Made by a program: the position numbers and the translations under genes. A stretch of 64,000 bases of DNA from CAVVZJ01 sp963752755. GTDB taxonomy: Bacteria; Planctomycetota; Planctomycetia; Isosphaerales; Isosphaeraceae. The notes under the pieces are model-generated. The model had not been told where the DNA came from and made no database searches. It saw only the letters and a list, made by a program, of their open reading frames with translations. The stretch is taken from contig CAVVZJ010000003.1 in assembly GCA_963752755.1 (NCBI GenBank), positions 372,001 through 436,000 of the forward strand, given 5' to 3'. Below are positions 27,727-37,450 of the stretch, piece after piece. How positions within the stretch are numbered: position 1 is the stretch's first letter; each line of letters starts with the position of its first letter.

Positions 27727-28071
27727 ATGCACGAACTATCCATTGCCCTGAGTATCTTGGACCTCGTCGCCGAAGAGGCCCCGCGGCACGAAGGCCGCAT
27801 CATCGCCATCCACCTGAAGCTTGGCCCGCTCTCGGGCGTCGTCCGCGAGGCGCTGGTCTCGGCCTTCCAGTTGGCCCGCGAGGGGACGCCCGCCGCGGAG
27901 GCGGAGTTGGTGGTCGAGGAGACCCCCATCGTGCTGTCCTGCCCGACCTGCCAGGTCGAGCAGACCTTGCCCTCGGTGCAAGATCTGCGTTGCCCAGCCT
28001 GCGGCGACCCGGCGGCCCGGGTCGTCGGGGGACGCGAGCTGGAGGTCGTCGCGCTGGAGATCGATGGATGA
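27727..28071 (+). CDS. hypA: Hydrogenase nickel incorporation protein HypA
   Basis: 114 residues. Starts MHELSIALSILDLV: His2 is the nickel ligand. The zinc site is built from CPTC and CPAC (about residues 74-77 and 90-93). HypA delivers nickel to the hydrogenase large subunit together with HypB. Overlaps hypB as ATGA, so the two partners are translationally coupled. Fifty-seven bases separate it from hypE. Confidence 0.95.
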   Translation: MHELSIALSILDLVAEEAPRHEGRIIAIHLKLGPLSGVVREALVSAFQLAREGTPAAEAELVVEETPIVLSCPTCQVEQTLPSVQDLRCPACGDPAARVVGGRELEVVALEIDG

Positions 28072-28784
28072 GCAATCAACCGCGACTGGTGGAAGTCCGG
28101 CAACGCATCTTGAAGCGGAACGACCAGGCCGCCCGCGACCTACGGGCCCGCTTCCGCGAGGCGGGCACCTATGTCGTCAGTCTCGTCTCCAGCCCCGGGG
28201 CCGGCAAGACGGCGTTCCTGGAGCGGGTGCTCGGGGCGCTGCACGGCCGCCATCGCGTCGCCGCCCTCGTCGGCGACCTCGCGACGGACAACGACGCCCG
28301 TCGGCTCGCCCGGAGCGGAGCACCGGCCCGACAGATCACGACCGGGACCGTCTGCCACCTGGAGGCGGAGATGGTCGCCTCGGCGCTCGAAGAGGCGGGG
28401 TGGAACGGACTCGACATCCTGTTCGTCGAGAACGTTGGCAACCTCGTCTGCCCTGCCACGTTCGATCTGGGCGAAGACCTCCGGCTCGTCCTCTTCTCCG
28501 TCACCGAGGGTGAGGACAAGCCGTTGAAGTATCCCACGATCTTCAACACCGCCGACGTCGCCCTCATCACTAAGACCGACCTCGCCCCAGCCGTCGAGTT
28601 TGACCGCGACGCCGCGATCGGCAACATCCAGGCCGTGCGCCCCGGCATGGAGGTCTTCGAGGTTTCGACGAAGACCGGCAAGGGCCTGGACCGCTGGCTG
28701 AGATTCCTCCACTCCCGTCGCGAGGCTGCGAAGGCTGACCGCGTCCGTCCCTCCGAGGATCGACGCCCGGCAGGCGAGCCGTGA
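28068..28784 (+). CDS. hypB: Hydrogenase nickel incorporation GTPase HypB
   Basis: 238 residues. SIMIBI-class GTPase: P-loop SSPGAGKT (about 42-49), GDLATDNDA switch region, TGTVCHLEAEMV metal-site region with the conserved Cys-His, LFVENVGNLVCPA and the guanine-specificity TKTD. The long N-terminal histidine tract found in some HypB proteins is absent, so it probably does not store nickel; the nikR product in this window instead has a His-rich tail. Last gene of the hyp series; the next gene is convergent, 34 bases away. Confidence 0.95.
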   Translation: MSNQPRLVEVRQRILKRNDQAARDLRARFREAGTYVVSLVSSPGAGKTAFLERVLGALHGRHRVAALVGDLATDNDARRLARSGAPARQITTGTVCHLEAEMVASALEEAGWNGLDILFVENVGNLVCPATFDLGEDLRLVLFSVTEGEDKPLKYPTIFNTADVALITKTDLAPAVEFDRDAAIGNIQAVRPGMEVFEVSTKTGKGLDRWLRFLHSRREAAKADRVRPSEDRRPAGEP

Positions 28785-28818
28785 GCCCGCGACCACCTCG
28801 TGTGAGTCGCAAGGGCCG

Positions 28819-31095
28819 TCAGTTCGACCGGACCGGCTTCGAGACGTGGATGAGTACCCGGACGATCCCCTCGCGTGCCGTCAGGTCAATCGCGCCGTCG
28901 GGACCGACCGGTAGCTCCACGTTTCCAACCCGCGCCGAGAGGACCGTTCGCCCTTCCGGCAGTGGAAGGCGGACGAGGAGTGACCTGGGCCGCCGCGTCG
29001 GCGGCTCGACCGTCAGCATCACCTCATCGCGGGCCAGGTGCGACTCGGCCCGGAACGAGACCAGCCCGAACGGCGTCGGCGCCCGCTCCGCCGCCACGAC
29101 CTGGCCGTCCTCCAGCCAGCGCGACGGGGCGCCATAGAGCAAACGCAGTGTCTCCGGCCGGGCGTCGTCGTCGAGGTCCCAGTCTTGAATCAACAGATAC
29201 CGGAGCGTAATGAGGAACATGGCGTTGCTGGCGCTGTTCGGCGGCAGGTAGAAGGAGCGTCCCCAGCGGTCGCCGTGGAAGAACCGCGAGCCCTCGCCGC
29301 CGACGAACGTCCCCCGCGTCATACCCTGCGCGAGCTGACCGTAGAAACCGGCCTGCGCGTGGCCGACATCGTCGCGACGGAGCAACGGGAGCATGTAACG
29401 GAGCCCGTACAGGACGTTGACCCCCGGCTCGCCGTCGAACAGCCCCTGGTGCGGCTCCGATCGGATCATCCCCATCGCCAGGCCCCCATGCCGGCGCAGG
29501 TATTCGATCATCCACGTCTCCCGCTCTGAGCCCGGCCCGAATACGCCCGAGCCGAGGATGTAAGGGGCCATCAGGTCGTAATAGCTGCCCACGCGGGATG
29601 CCGTGGTCACGTCGTAAGCCTGCTCGACACCGAAGAGCGCGTTGGGTATGAATGGTGGGTCGGCGTCGCGTTGCAGGCTCTGCTCGACGGCCCGGAGGAT
29701 CGCACGGCGGTACGACGCGGCCTCCTCAGTCAAGGTGCGGGCGCGGTCGTGTCGGCCAAGGTCGTCGAGGACGGCGGCCATCGCGAGCAGGCCGCGCCAG
29801 CAGTTGGCGTTGGAGGCGAGGGCGTAAACCGGCTGGGCGATGTCGCCCGCGTAGTTGTCGGGCGGCATCAGGCCGTTGCCGACCTCGCGATTCTTGAGGA
29901 GGAAGTCCACGACCGGACCCCAGGCCGGTTCCCAGTCCCGGACTGCCTGCGGCATCGCGCGTGATCCGTAGTAATGGGCCACGAGCTGGAGCTTGTGGCC
30001 GGCGACGTGGACCTGCGTCGCCTTTCGGTAGAAATCCAGCAGCGGCCCGACCATGCCCCGCGCCGTGCCTTCGTGGCCAAAGAGCAGGAGCGACCGCGCC
30101 GCGTCGCCGCACTCGGCCTCGTAGAGGTGATCATAGGCGTTACCGACACTGTAATTCATCCGGTCGCCCGACACGATCAGGAACTGGCCGACGACCAGCG
30201 ATCGCCAGGCGTCCTGCACGATCGGCTCGGGAATCTCCAGGTTCATCCCCCGATTCACGATCGCCTTCCAGGCATCGACGCAGGTTTGCCGATGCTTGTC
30301 GTAATGGGCGGCATTCGGAGGCGAGGCGGGCTGGATCAACGACCCCGTCGGCACGAGCAAGACGGCCCCCTCACCCGGCTTCAGCTTCGCCTGGAGTGCA
30401 TGCTCCTCCTCGTCCCAGGTCCAGTGGTCGTCATGGAGGAGGATCGTCCGGTCGCGGACATTGGTGAGCGTTCCGGCACCTGGCCGGATGACGAGGTCAG
30501 GGTCGAGTTGTGCCCGGACGGTTCCCAACCCACCTCGCACGGAGAAGCGGACGAAGACGGCCCCGGCCTCGGCCAGCTTCCCATCGGCGGGCACGAACGC
30601 CTCCTGCTCGTAGGTCACGGCCCCACGACGGTAGCCAATCTGCACGATCGGCAAGAATCCCTCGGCGAGTCGCGGACCGTCGAGCTGGGCCGGGTCATCC
30701 CCGAAGTCGGCCCCCGGCTCGCCGACGAGGAAATGAATCGGCGTTCCGACCTCGCGCCACATTGGCCGCTCCTGGGCACGGGCGTTCACGGCGCTCCCAT
30801 CGCCCACCCAGCGCGCCTTGACCGCGGCTCCCGGCGCCGACAGAACGACCGGATAGACGCGGAAGTCGGCATTGACGTAGCGGAGCGGTGGAAGGAGGTC
30901 CCGGAAGAACTCGTAACTTGGTCCGCCTGGCTGCTTCAACGATGCTTCCGCCCAGAGATCCTCTCGCGCGGCCGCCATCTCGACCGGGGTTGGCAGCCGA
31001 CCCGCCGGGTCATCCGCCGCGCGGAGCGAGCCGACCAGGCCGAGAATCAGAATCAGGCCGCATCGCCAGCGGATGCGGAGTGGTGGGCTCGGCAT
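28819..31095 (-). CDS. Large secreted protein, six-hairpin glycosidase-like
   Basis: 758 residues with a signal peptide (about 1-26, CGLILILGLVGSLRA). A beta-sandwich N-terminal part (about 60-330; YVNADFRVYPVVLSAPG) is followed by an alpha-helical repeat region (about 345-650) with VGNAYDHLYEAECGD, NREVGNGLMPPDNYAGD and GSYYDLMAPYILGSG, and a C-terminal beta domain. This order (sandwich, alpha/alpha barrel, sandwich) is typical of six-hairpin glycosidases; I cannot name the family or substrate. Start ATG 31095 gives the signal peptide. It stands convergent with hypB and 91 bases downstream of a polytopic membrane protein on the same strand. Confidence 0.7.
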   Translation of the reverse strand: MPSPPLRIRWRCGLILILGLVGSLRAADDPAGRLPTPVEMAAAREDLWAEASLKQPGGPSYEFFRDLLPPLRYVNADFRVYPVVLSAPGAAVKARWVGDGSAVNARAQERPMWREVGTPIHFLVGEPGADFGDDPAQLDGPRLAEGFLPIVQIGYRRGAVTYEQEAFVPADGKLAEAGAVFVRFSVRGGLGTVRAQLDPDLVIRPGAGTLTNVRDRTILLHDDHWTWDEEEHALQAKLKPGEGAVLLVPTGSLIQPASPPNAAHYDKHRQTCVDAWKAIVNRGMNLEIPEPIVQDAWRSLVVGQFLIVSGDRMNYSVGNAYDHLYEAECGDAARSLLLFGHEGTARGMVGPLLDFYRKATQVHVAGHKLQLVAHYYGSRAMPQAVRDWEPAWGPVVDFLLKNREVGNGLMPPDNYAGDIAQPVYALASNANCWRGLLAMAAVLDDLGRHDRARTLTEEAASYRRAILRAVEQSLQRDADPPFIPNALFGVEQAYDVTTASRVGSYYDLMAPYILGSGVFGPGSERETWMIEYLRRHGGLAMGMIRSEPHQGLFDGEPGVNVLYGLRYMLPLLRRDDVGHAQAGFYGQLAQGMTRGTFVGGEGSRFFHGDRWGRSFYLPPNSASNAMFLITLRYLLIQDWDLDDDARPETLRLLYGAPSRWLEDGQVVAAERAPTPFGLVSFRAESHLARDEVMLTVEPPTRRPRSLLVRLPLPEGRTVLSARVGNVELPVGPDGAIDLTAREGIVRVLIHVSKPVRSN

Positions 31096-31186
31096 GGTCG
31101 TCCCCGGTTCGTGGATCCCGACGGTTTCCACGATAGCGGTCGGCCCTTCGAGCGGCAACCGGCGGCCTGGGGCCCATCGAGGTCTC

Positions 31187-32380
31187 TCACTTGAGCCCCA
31201 TGAACGGCACCGGCAACAAGAAAGCGTGTTGCTCGAACAGACTGGCGGTCCCGCTCCAGGAAGTGTACTGGGCGAAGAAGACGACGAGGACGTAGAGCGC
31301 GGTGGCCGGCAAGATCGCCAGTCGCCCCGGGACGCGCAGCAACCAGTGCCGGGGACGGTCGCGACGTCCCGCACGGGCATAAGCCCAGCCCACGAGAAGC
31401 CGCGCCGGGGCCAGGAACGTGATGAAAACCAGGCTCGGCAGCCAGGCCGCCCCCCTCGGGATGATCTCGATCTTCAGCAGATACAAGGGAATCGAAGCCA
31501 CGAGCAGCACCAGCAAGGCGAAGGCGAACGCCCACGGGGCCCGACGATACCGCTCCCGCACCGCCCTCGGCGCGAACAGAGCCGACGCCCTCCCCTCGAC
31601 GGCGTAGCGGACCTGCAAGAACGGCAGGAACGGCACGACCAGGGCCAGCCAAAATGCCCCCACGAACCCCAGGATCGGCCACCGCCCACCCGCCGCGATG
31701 AGCAAGGCCGGCGGCACCAGCCAGGCGAGCGTCCCCAGGTAGCCCACCAGCCCGACCCGGAAGTAATGTGGCAATCTCAAAGCCGTGACGAATTCCCACA
31801 AGGCGTCGCGCGACTCCGCATAGAGGCCGCCACCTCGCCATCTCCGGACCAGCCAGAATGGGTGCCCGACCGGCCAGAGGAAGTGCCGAAGGCGTCCCCC
31901 CTGAGCGCAGGCCAGGCCGACATGGAGCATCGTCAAGACGGTCACCACCCCGAGCGCGATCCGCCAACCCCGCGCCCCGGCCCCCCCTGGGTCAATCAGC
32001 TCGGCCGACTGCGCCAGCGATCCCACCAGCCACGCCGGAAGCGTGGCCAATCCGATCCCCGCCGCCAGACCGCCGATCCGCGCCGAACGCCGGACCCCGA
32101 TCAGGCCGTCTCGCAATCTCCCCGTCCTCGCCACCCGAGCCGAAGACTCCAGCAGGTAGCCCAGGCTCAGGAACTGCAAGAGCGGCAAGGCCGCCAGGAC
32201 CGACAGGCCCAAGATCAGAGCGATGGCGCCGAAGACCCATTCGGATGACGCGGCAACCCCGCGCCCGACCCGGGAGGCCAGACCCCGCGGCGTGTACCAG
32301 CGGGGCCGGGGTGCCAGCGCGGGCTCGGCCCACGCAGGGGGCAACTCGACAAACGGGATCGACGCCGTGACGTTTCTCAT
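31187..32380 (-). CDS. Polytopic membrane protein, unrecognised (DUF4013-like?)
   Basis: 397 residues with about seven or eight hydrophobic helices, including WVFGAIALILGLSVLAALPL, a pair at about 115-165, VGYLGTLAWLVPPALLIAAG, FVGAFWLALVVPFLPFL and PATALYVLVVFFAQYTSWSG. Conserved-looking elements are LSLGYLLESSARVARTGRLR and RYAVEGRASALFAPRAVR. No catalytic motif is visible. The pattern of early Gly/Arg-rich loop and paired helices recalls DUF4013 proteins of planctomycetes, but this is a guess. It may be an envelope permease-like or assembly protein. Start ATG 32380 has a weak ribosome site. It diverges from the DUF1549 gene. Confidence 0.6.
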   Translation of the reverse strand: MRNVTASIPFVELPPAWAEPALAPRPRWYTPRGLASRVGRGVAASSEWVFGAIALILGLSVLAALPLLQFLSLGYLLESSARVARTGRLRDGLIGVRRSARIGGLAAGIGLATLPAWLVGSLAQSAELIDPGGAGARGWRIALGVVTVLTMLHVGLACAQGGRLRHFLWPVGHPFWLVRRWRGGGLYAESRDALWEFVTALRLPHYFRVGLVGYLGTLAWLVPPALLIAAGGRWPILGFVGAFWLALVVPFLPFLQVRYAVEGRASALFAPRAVRERYRRAPWAFAFALLVLLVASIPLYLLKIEIIPRGAAWLPSLVFITFLAPARLLVGWAYARAGRRDRPRHWLLRVPGRLAILPATALYVLVVFFAQYTSWSGTASLFEQHAFLLPVPFMGLK

Positions 32381-32481
32381 GCCCGAGAATACACGCGCCA
32401 GCTCCGCAGGTTTCACGAAACCGGGTTCCCGACAGCGAGGTATCTTGACGTGGACGCCCGTTTGGTGAGAGGGTCGGCAAG

Positions 32482-34094
32482 ATGGGCAGGCGAGACGCTT
32501 TCTTCGCAATCGTGGTCCTGGGGAGTGCCCTGACCTTGGGTTCGGTCCTCCTCGGCCGACCGGGACCCGCCGCGTCGCGGCGGAAAGGACCCGAGACACC
32601 GACTGCGGCTCAACTTCGCCCGGCCGTCGTCCGGGTCGATGCCGCCTTCCGCCAGATCTGGACCGAGCAAGGTCTGACCCCCGCCCCGCCGGCTCCGCAG
32701 CTGGCGGTGATGCGTCGCCTCAACCTTGCTCTCACCGGCGCGATCCCGTCGCTCGAAGAGATCCGCCGCTTCGAGTCGCGACCGGCCGACCGTCGCCTCG
32801 CCCGCTGGCTCGACGACCTCCTCCGCGACCGCCGGACCGCCGACTACCTCGCCGAGCGGTTCGCCCGCGCCTTTGTCGGCACCGAGGACGGACCCTTCGC
32901 CGTCTTCCGCCGCCGACGCTTCACCACCTGGCTCGCTGACGCCTTCCAGGCTAACCGCCCCTATGACGCCATCGTCCGCGACCTGATCGCCGACTCCGGC
33001 CTCTGGACCGACCACCCGGCGACCAACTTCATCTCCGTCACCTTCGACCCGGAGATGGATCTTCCCGACCCCGAACGCCTCGCCGCCCGCGTCTCCCGCG
33101 CCTTCCTCGGCGTCCGGCTGGATTGTGCCCGCTGCCACGACCACCCGTTCCAGCCCTGGAAGCAGGCCGACTTCCGCGGCCTCGCCGCCTTCTTCGGCGG
33201 CGTCCACTCCGACCTCCGCGGCGTCCGCGACGGCGAGCTCGCCTACCACCCGCTCGACCGACTGACGAACAAACCCGTTGATGTCGCGCCCCGCGTGCCC
33301 TTCCTGCCCGAGCTTCAACCCGACTCGGGCACGCCTCGCCAGCAGCTCGCCGCCTGGGTTACGAGCCCCGACAACCCCCATTTCGCCCGCGCCACGGTCA
33401 ACCGCGTCTGGGCCCTCCTTTTCGGCACGCCCCTCCTCGAGCCGATCGACGACCTTCCCGGCGCCGACGATCTCCCCCCGCCCTCGACCTCCTCGCCGCC
33501 GACTTCGCCACTCACGGCCACGACCTCCACCGCCTGATCCGCGTGATCGCCACCACGACTCCCTTCCGCCTCGACAGCGCCTCCGAATCCGACGCCGCCG
33601 ACCCCTTCGCCCGCGAGGCCGCCTGGGCCGCCTTCCCGATGACCCGCCTCCGTCCCGAGCAGGTGGCCGGCTCCGTGATCCAGTCTGCCTCGCTGACCAC
33701 GCTCGACGCCGATTCCGTCTGGATTTCGCGCCTCGTCGCCTACGGCCAGCGCAACGACTTCGTCCGCCGCTACGGCGACACCGGCGAGGACGAGTTCGAG
33801 GCCCGTAGCGGCACGATCCCCCAGCGCCTCCTCTTGATGAACGGCGATCTCGTCCGCGAGAAGACCGCCGAGGGGCTCTTCCAGTCCTCTTCCCTCATCG
33901 CCTCCATGGCCCCCGACGATCCCCACGCCGTCGAGATCGCTTACCTCGCCGTCCTGACCCGCCGTCCCTCCCCCGCCGAGTCCTCCCACTTCACCGAACG
34001 GCTGGCGGGTTTGAAAGGTGATCCGCGCAAGGAACGTCTGACCGACCTTTTCTGGACCTTGCTCAATTCCACCGAATTCTCCTGGAACCACTGA
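32482..34094 (+). CDS. DUF1549/DUF1553 protein (frameshifted)
   Basis: Reconstituted 537 residues, shorter than the usual 700-1000 because no N-terminal cytochrome domain is present. Signal anchor (about 1-25), then DUF1549 (PQLAVMRRLNLALTGAIPSL, RLDCARCHDHPFQPWKQADF) with a CxxCH-like heme motif, then DUF1553 (NRVWALLFGTPLLEPIDDLP, RRYGDTGEDEFEARSGTIPQ). Frame is lost near 33475: CTC followed by CCCCCG has one C too few; the expected join is ADDLPPALDLLAADFATHG. Such genes are almost always paired with DUF1501, as here (start 116 bases downstream). Role unknown; a secreted redox or export complex has been proposed for the pair. Confidence 0.85.
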
Positions 34095-34209
34095 GCGACA
34101 TCGCCCACTTGTGGAGCGATCCGGGAGCACCTTCGTCTCTCGATACCCCCGATCGGTGCCCCGGAGCACCCGACCGAACACCCACGACTCCCTCCCGTCG
34201 AGGCCCCTT

Positions 34210-35471
34210 ATGTTCGCCCCGATCGACCACCCAACGCTCCACCGCCGCGGCTTCCTCAAGCTCGCCGGCCTCGGCTGGCTCACCCCCATCAGCCGCCTCC
34301 TCGCCGACCAGGCCGAGCGTTCTCGCGAGCCGGCGCGTTCGGTGATCTTCCTCTGGCTCCAGGGCGGACCCAGCCAGCTTGAGACGTTCGATCCTCACCC
34401 CGACTCCCGGATCGCCGCCGGCACCCGGCCCGCCCGACTACCGTCCCTCACCTCAAGCTCGCCGAAGGCTTCGAGCGCCTGGCCGACCGCATGAATTCCG
34501 TCGCCTTGCTCCGCTCGATCGTCAGCAAGGAAGGCGACCACGAGCGCGGCACCTACCTCATGAAGACCGGCTATCGCCCCGATCCGACGATCGTCCACCC
34601 CTCGATCGGCGCCATCTGCTGCCACGAGCTTCCCGTCGGCCGGACCGACATCCCCCGCCACGTCTCGATCCTCCCCGGCCAGTGGCCCAGCCGCGGCGGC
34701 TTCCTCGGCGGCGAGTACGACGCCTTCCAGGTCGGCGACCCGAACGGCCGTCTGCCCGACGTCACCGCCTCCGCCCCCGCGAACCGCGACGCCGCCCGCC
34801 TCGCCGATCTCGACGTCGTCGAGAACGCCTTCGCCCGCGGCCGTCGCCAGCGCGTCGCGGCAACCCTCCACCGCGAAACCTTCGCCCGCGCCCGGACGAT
34901 GATGACCTCCGAGCAACTCCGCGCTTTCGACGTCTCCGAAGAGCCCACCTCCGTCCGTGCGGAGTACGGCGATTCCCCCTTCGGCCGCGGCTGCCTCGCC
35001 GCCCGTCGGCTCATCGAGGTCGGCGTGCGCTGCGTCGAGGTCACGCTCGGCGGCTGGGATTCCCACGTCAACAACCACGAGATCCACCGCCGCCTCGTCG
35101 CCCAGCTCGACCCCGCCTTTTCCGCCCTGATCGACGACCTCCAGCGCCGCGGTCTGACCGACCGCACGGTCGTCATCTGCGGCGGCGAGTTCGGCCGGAC
35201 GCCCAAGGTTAACCTGGCCGGCGGTCGCGACCACTGGACCAACGGCTACAGCCTCGTCCTCTCTGGCGGCGGACTCCGCGGCGGCCTCGCGGTCGGCAAG
35301 ACCGACCCCGCCGGCCTCGATGATCCCATCCGTCCGATCGCCATCGAGGAGATCCACGCGACCATCCTCGCCGCCCTCGGCCTCGACCCAGCCCACGAGA
35401 ACATCGACCCGGCGACCACCCGGCCCATCAAGCTCTCCGCCGGCCGCCCCCTTCCTGAGCTGCTTGCCTGA
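34210..35471 (+). CDS. DUF1501 protein (frameshifted)
   Basis: Reconstituted 420 residues. A Tat-like signal HRRGFLKLAGLGWL is followed by the alkaline-phosphatase-like DUF1501 fold: SVIFLWLQGGPSQLETFDPH, ERGTYLMKTGYRPDP, VHPSIGAICCHELP, RCVEVTLGGWDSHVNNHE, VVICGGEFGRTPKVN and GRDHWTNGYSLVLSGGG. Frame changes near 34428-34440 (one base missing, or two extra) between AAGTRPAR and TVPHLKLAEGFERLADRM. All segments are clean. DUF1501 partners DUF1549/DUF1553 proteins throughout Planctomycetota; the molecular job is not established. Confidence 0.85.
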
Positions 35472-35594
35472 TCCGGAGCCGCCCTCCGCTCGCCCCACCG
35501 GTTCCTTGCACCGTCGCCTCGACGCGGCTATGTTCGCCGTTGCGGGAGACTTGTTGGCCCGATGCTGGCAAGTCCCACCGCGGGGAGCGAAACC

Positions 35595-37415
35595 ATGACC
35601 GATCGTGCCCGCGTCCTTGGCGTCGTCCTGCTCCTGATCGCGACCGGCCCCACTTCCCGCGGCGACGTGATCCCGATCGACAAACCGATGCCACCCCCGG
35701 CATGGGCCTTGATGGAACGCCAGCTGCTGGTCGCCAACACGCGAGCCTGTGAAGAATTCTTCCAGCAGTATTTCGACGACCAGGGCTACCTGCTAATGCG
35801 TCGAGCGCTGGGGCGGCGACGACGGGCCCGACGACGCCATCGAGAACGTCAACGACTGGCCGCATCCTCCACGCCCTCGGCGCCTCCGACCAGATCCTTC
35901 GCCTCACCAAGAAAGCCTGGGAGGGCCACCTCCGCCAGTACACCCTGGCGCGGACGACCGACGTCGAGTTCGCTCGTGATGGCATGTATTACAAGGAATT
36001 CCCCGTGATGTTCGACTGGGTCCACAACGGGGAAGGGCTCTCCGTCTTCAACCTCCTGGGCCTCTCAGACCCGAACGACCTGCGGCTCCGCCGCCGCGTC
36101 ATCCGCTATGCCGGCTTCTACAACGGCGAGGACCCCGGCGCACCGAACTACGACCCCAAGGTACAAGATCATCCGCAGCCTCTTCAACGGCAGCCGCGGC
36201 CCGCTGCTCCGCAAGGCCACCGCCCTCGACTGGGCCGGGCGACCCGATCGAGGTCGAGAACCGCTTCCGCCCCTTGCACGGCGAGAGCAGTTACGAGCAG
36301 ATGCTCGAGCACTTCAAGGACTACAACGACATCGTCGGCGACCACCCCCAGAACCTCTGCGCCACCTCACTCGCCGTCAACGCCTACATGCTCACGCACG
36401 ACCCGAAGTACCGCGACTGGCTCCTCGAATACGTGGACGCCTGGCGCGACCGCGCATGTCGCCAACGACGGCATCATCCCCACCAACATCGGCCTCGACG
36501 GCACGATCGGCGGCGAGGCCGGCGGCAAGTGGTACGGCGGCGTTTACGGCTGGGGCTTCTCGGTGCTCGATCCCAGCAACCGGCCGGGTCGTCCACCGCA
36601 ACATGCACTACCTCGGCCTCGTCGGCTTCGCCAACGCCTACCTCCTGACCGGCGACGACCGCTACCTCGACGTCTGGCGCCGCCAGATCGACGCCGTCAA
36701 TTCCCACAAGAAGGTCGTCGATGGCCGAACCCTCTACCCCCACATGCACGGCGACGAGGGCTGGTACGACTACACCCCGCAAAAATACAACCCGGGCGTC
36801 CGCGAGATCTACCTCCTTGTCGATGCGCCCCGACGACCGCGACCGGGTCGGCTCCGATCCGCTGGCTCGCCTACCTCGAAGGCCACGAACCCCGACTACC
36901 CCGAGCACGTCCTCCGCGACGACTTCGCCACGATCCGCCGCAAGGTCAAGGCGATGCGTACCGACCCGACCACCCCCGACACCCGGCTCGCCGACGACCC
37001 GATGGAGTATCAACCCCGCGACCGTCGGCCACTCTGATCCAGCTGATGCTCGGCGGCGTCCACCCCGGCCATCGCGGCTCGTTGCTCCACGTCCGACTCC
37101 GCTACTTCGATCCCGATCGCCCGCCGCGCCGGCCTTCCGGCCGACGTCGCCGCGCTGGTCGAGGGCATGTCGGCCGACGCCGCGACGCTCCAGCTCGTGA
37201 ACATCAACCAGTCCGAGCCCCGGACCGTCATCCTCCAGGCCGGCGGTTACGCCGAGCACCGCTTCACCGGCGTCTCGATCGACGGCCGCTCTCTCCCCGC
37301 CGACGGCCCCCACCTGACCGTCCGCCTCGCCCCCGGCGCCGGGGCCAGATTGGTCCTCTCGATGAAGCGCTACGCCAACCCGCCGACCCTGGCCTTCCCC
37401 TGGGACGACGAGTGA
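35595..37415 (+). CDS. Secreted protein of unknown function, split by about twelve +1 shifts
   Basis: Reconstituted 602 residues. Signal peptide (about 1-21), then a helical-barrel-like region: WGGDDGPDDAIENVNDWP, LRQYTLARTTDVEFARDGMY, YKEFPVMFDWVHNGEGLSVF, IIRSLFNGSRGPLLRKATAL, DHPQNLCATSLAVNAYM, NIGLDGTIGGEAGGKWYGGV and GDEGWYDYTPQKYNPG. A beta-sandwich-like end follows (LVNINQSEPRTVILQAGGYA). I do not recognise a named family. The conserved frame moves +1 near 35799, 35865, 36160, 36238, 36454, 36574, 36820, 36855, 36887, 37011, 37026 and 37115; no deletion is seen and no segment contains a stop. Start ATG 35595 has GGGGAG eight bases upstream. As written the gene cannot make the protein. 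Confidence 0.65.
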
Positions 37416-37450
37416 GCTTCCCTCACCGCCCACTCCGGAGAACGCCGCGC

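Noticed and set aside
35799..37115. Programmed +1 frameshifting as explanation for the split genes
   Set aside because: The tetrads at the joins share no codon, no slippery run, no stop-adjacent context and no common downstream structure. A sequence-specific signal would recur.
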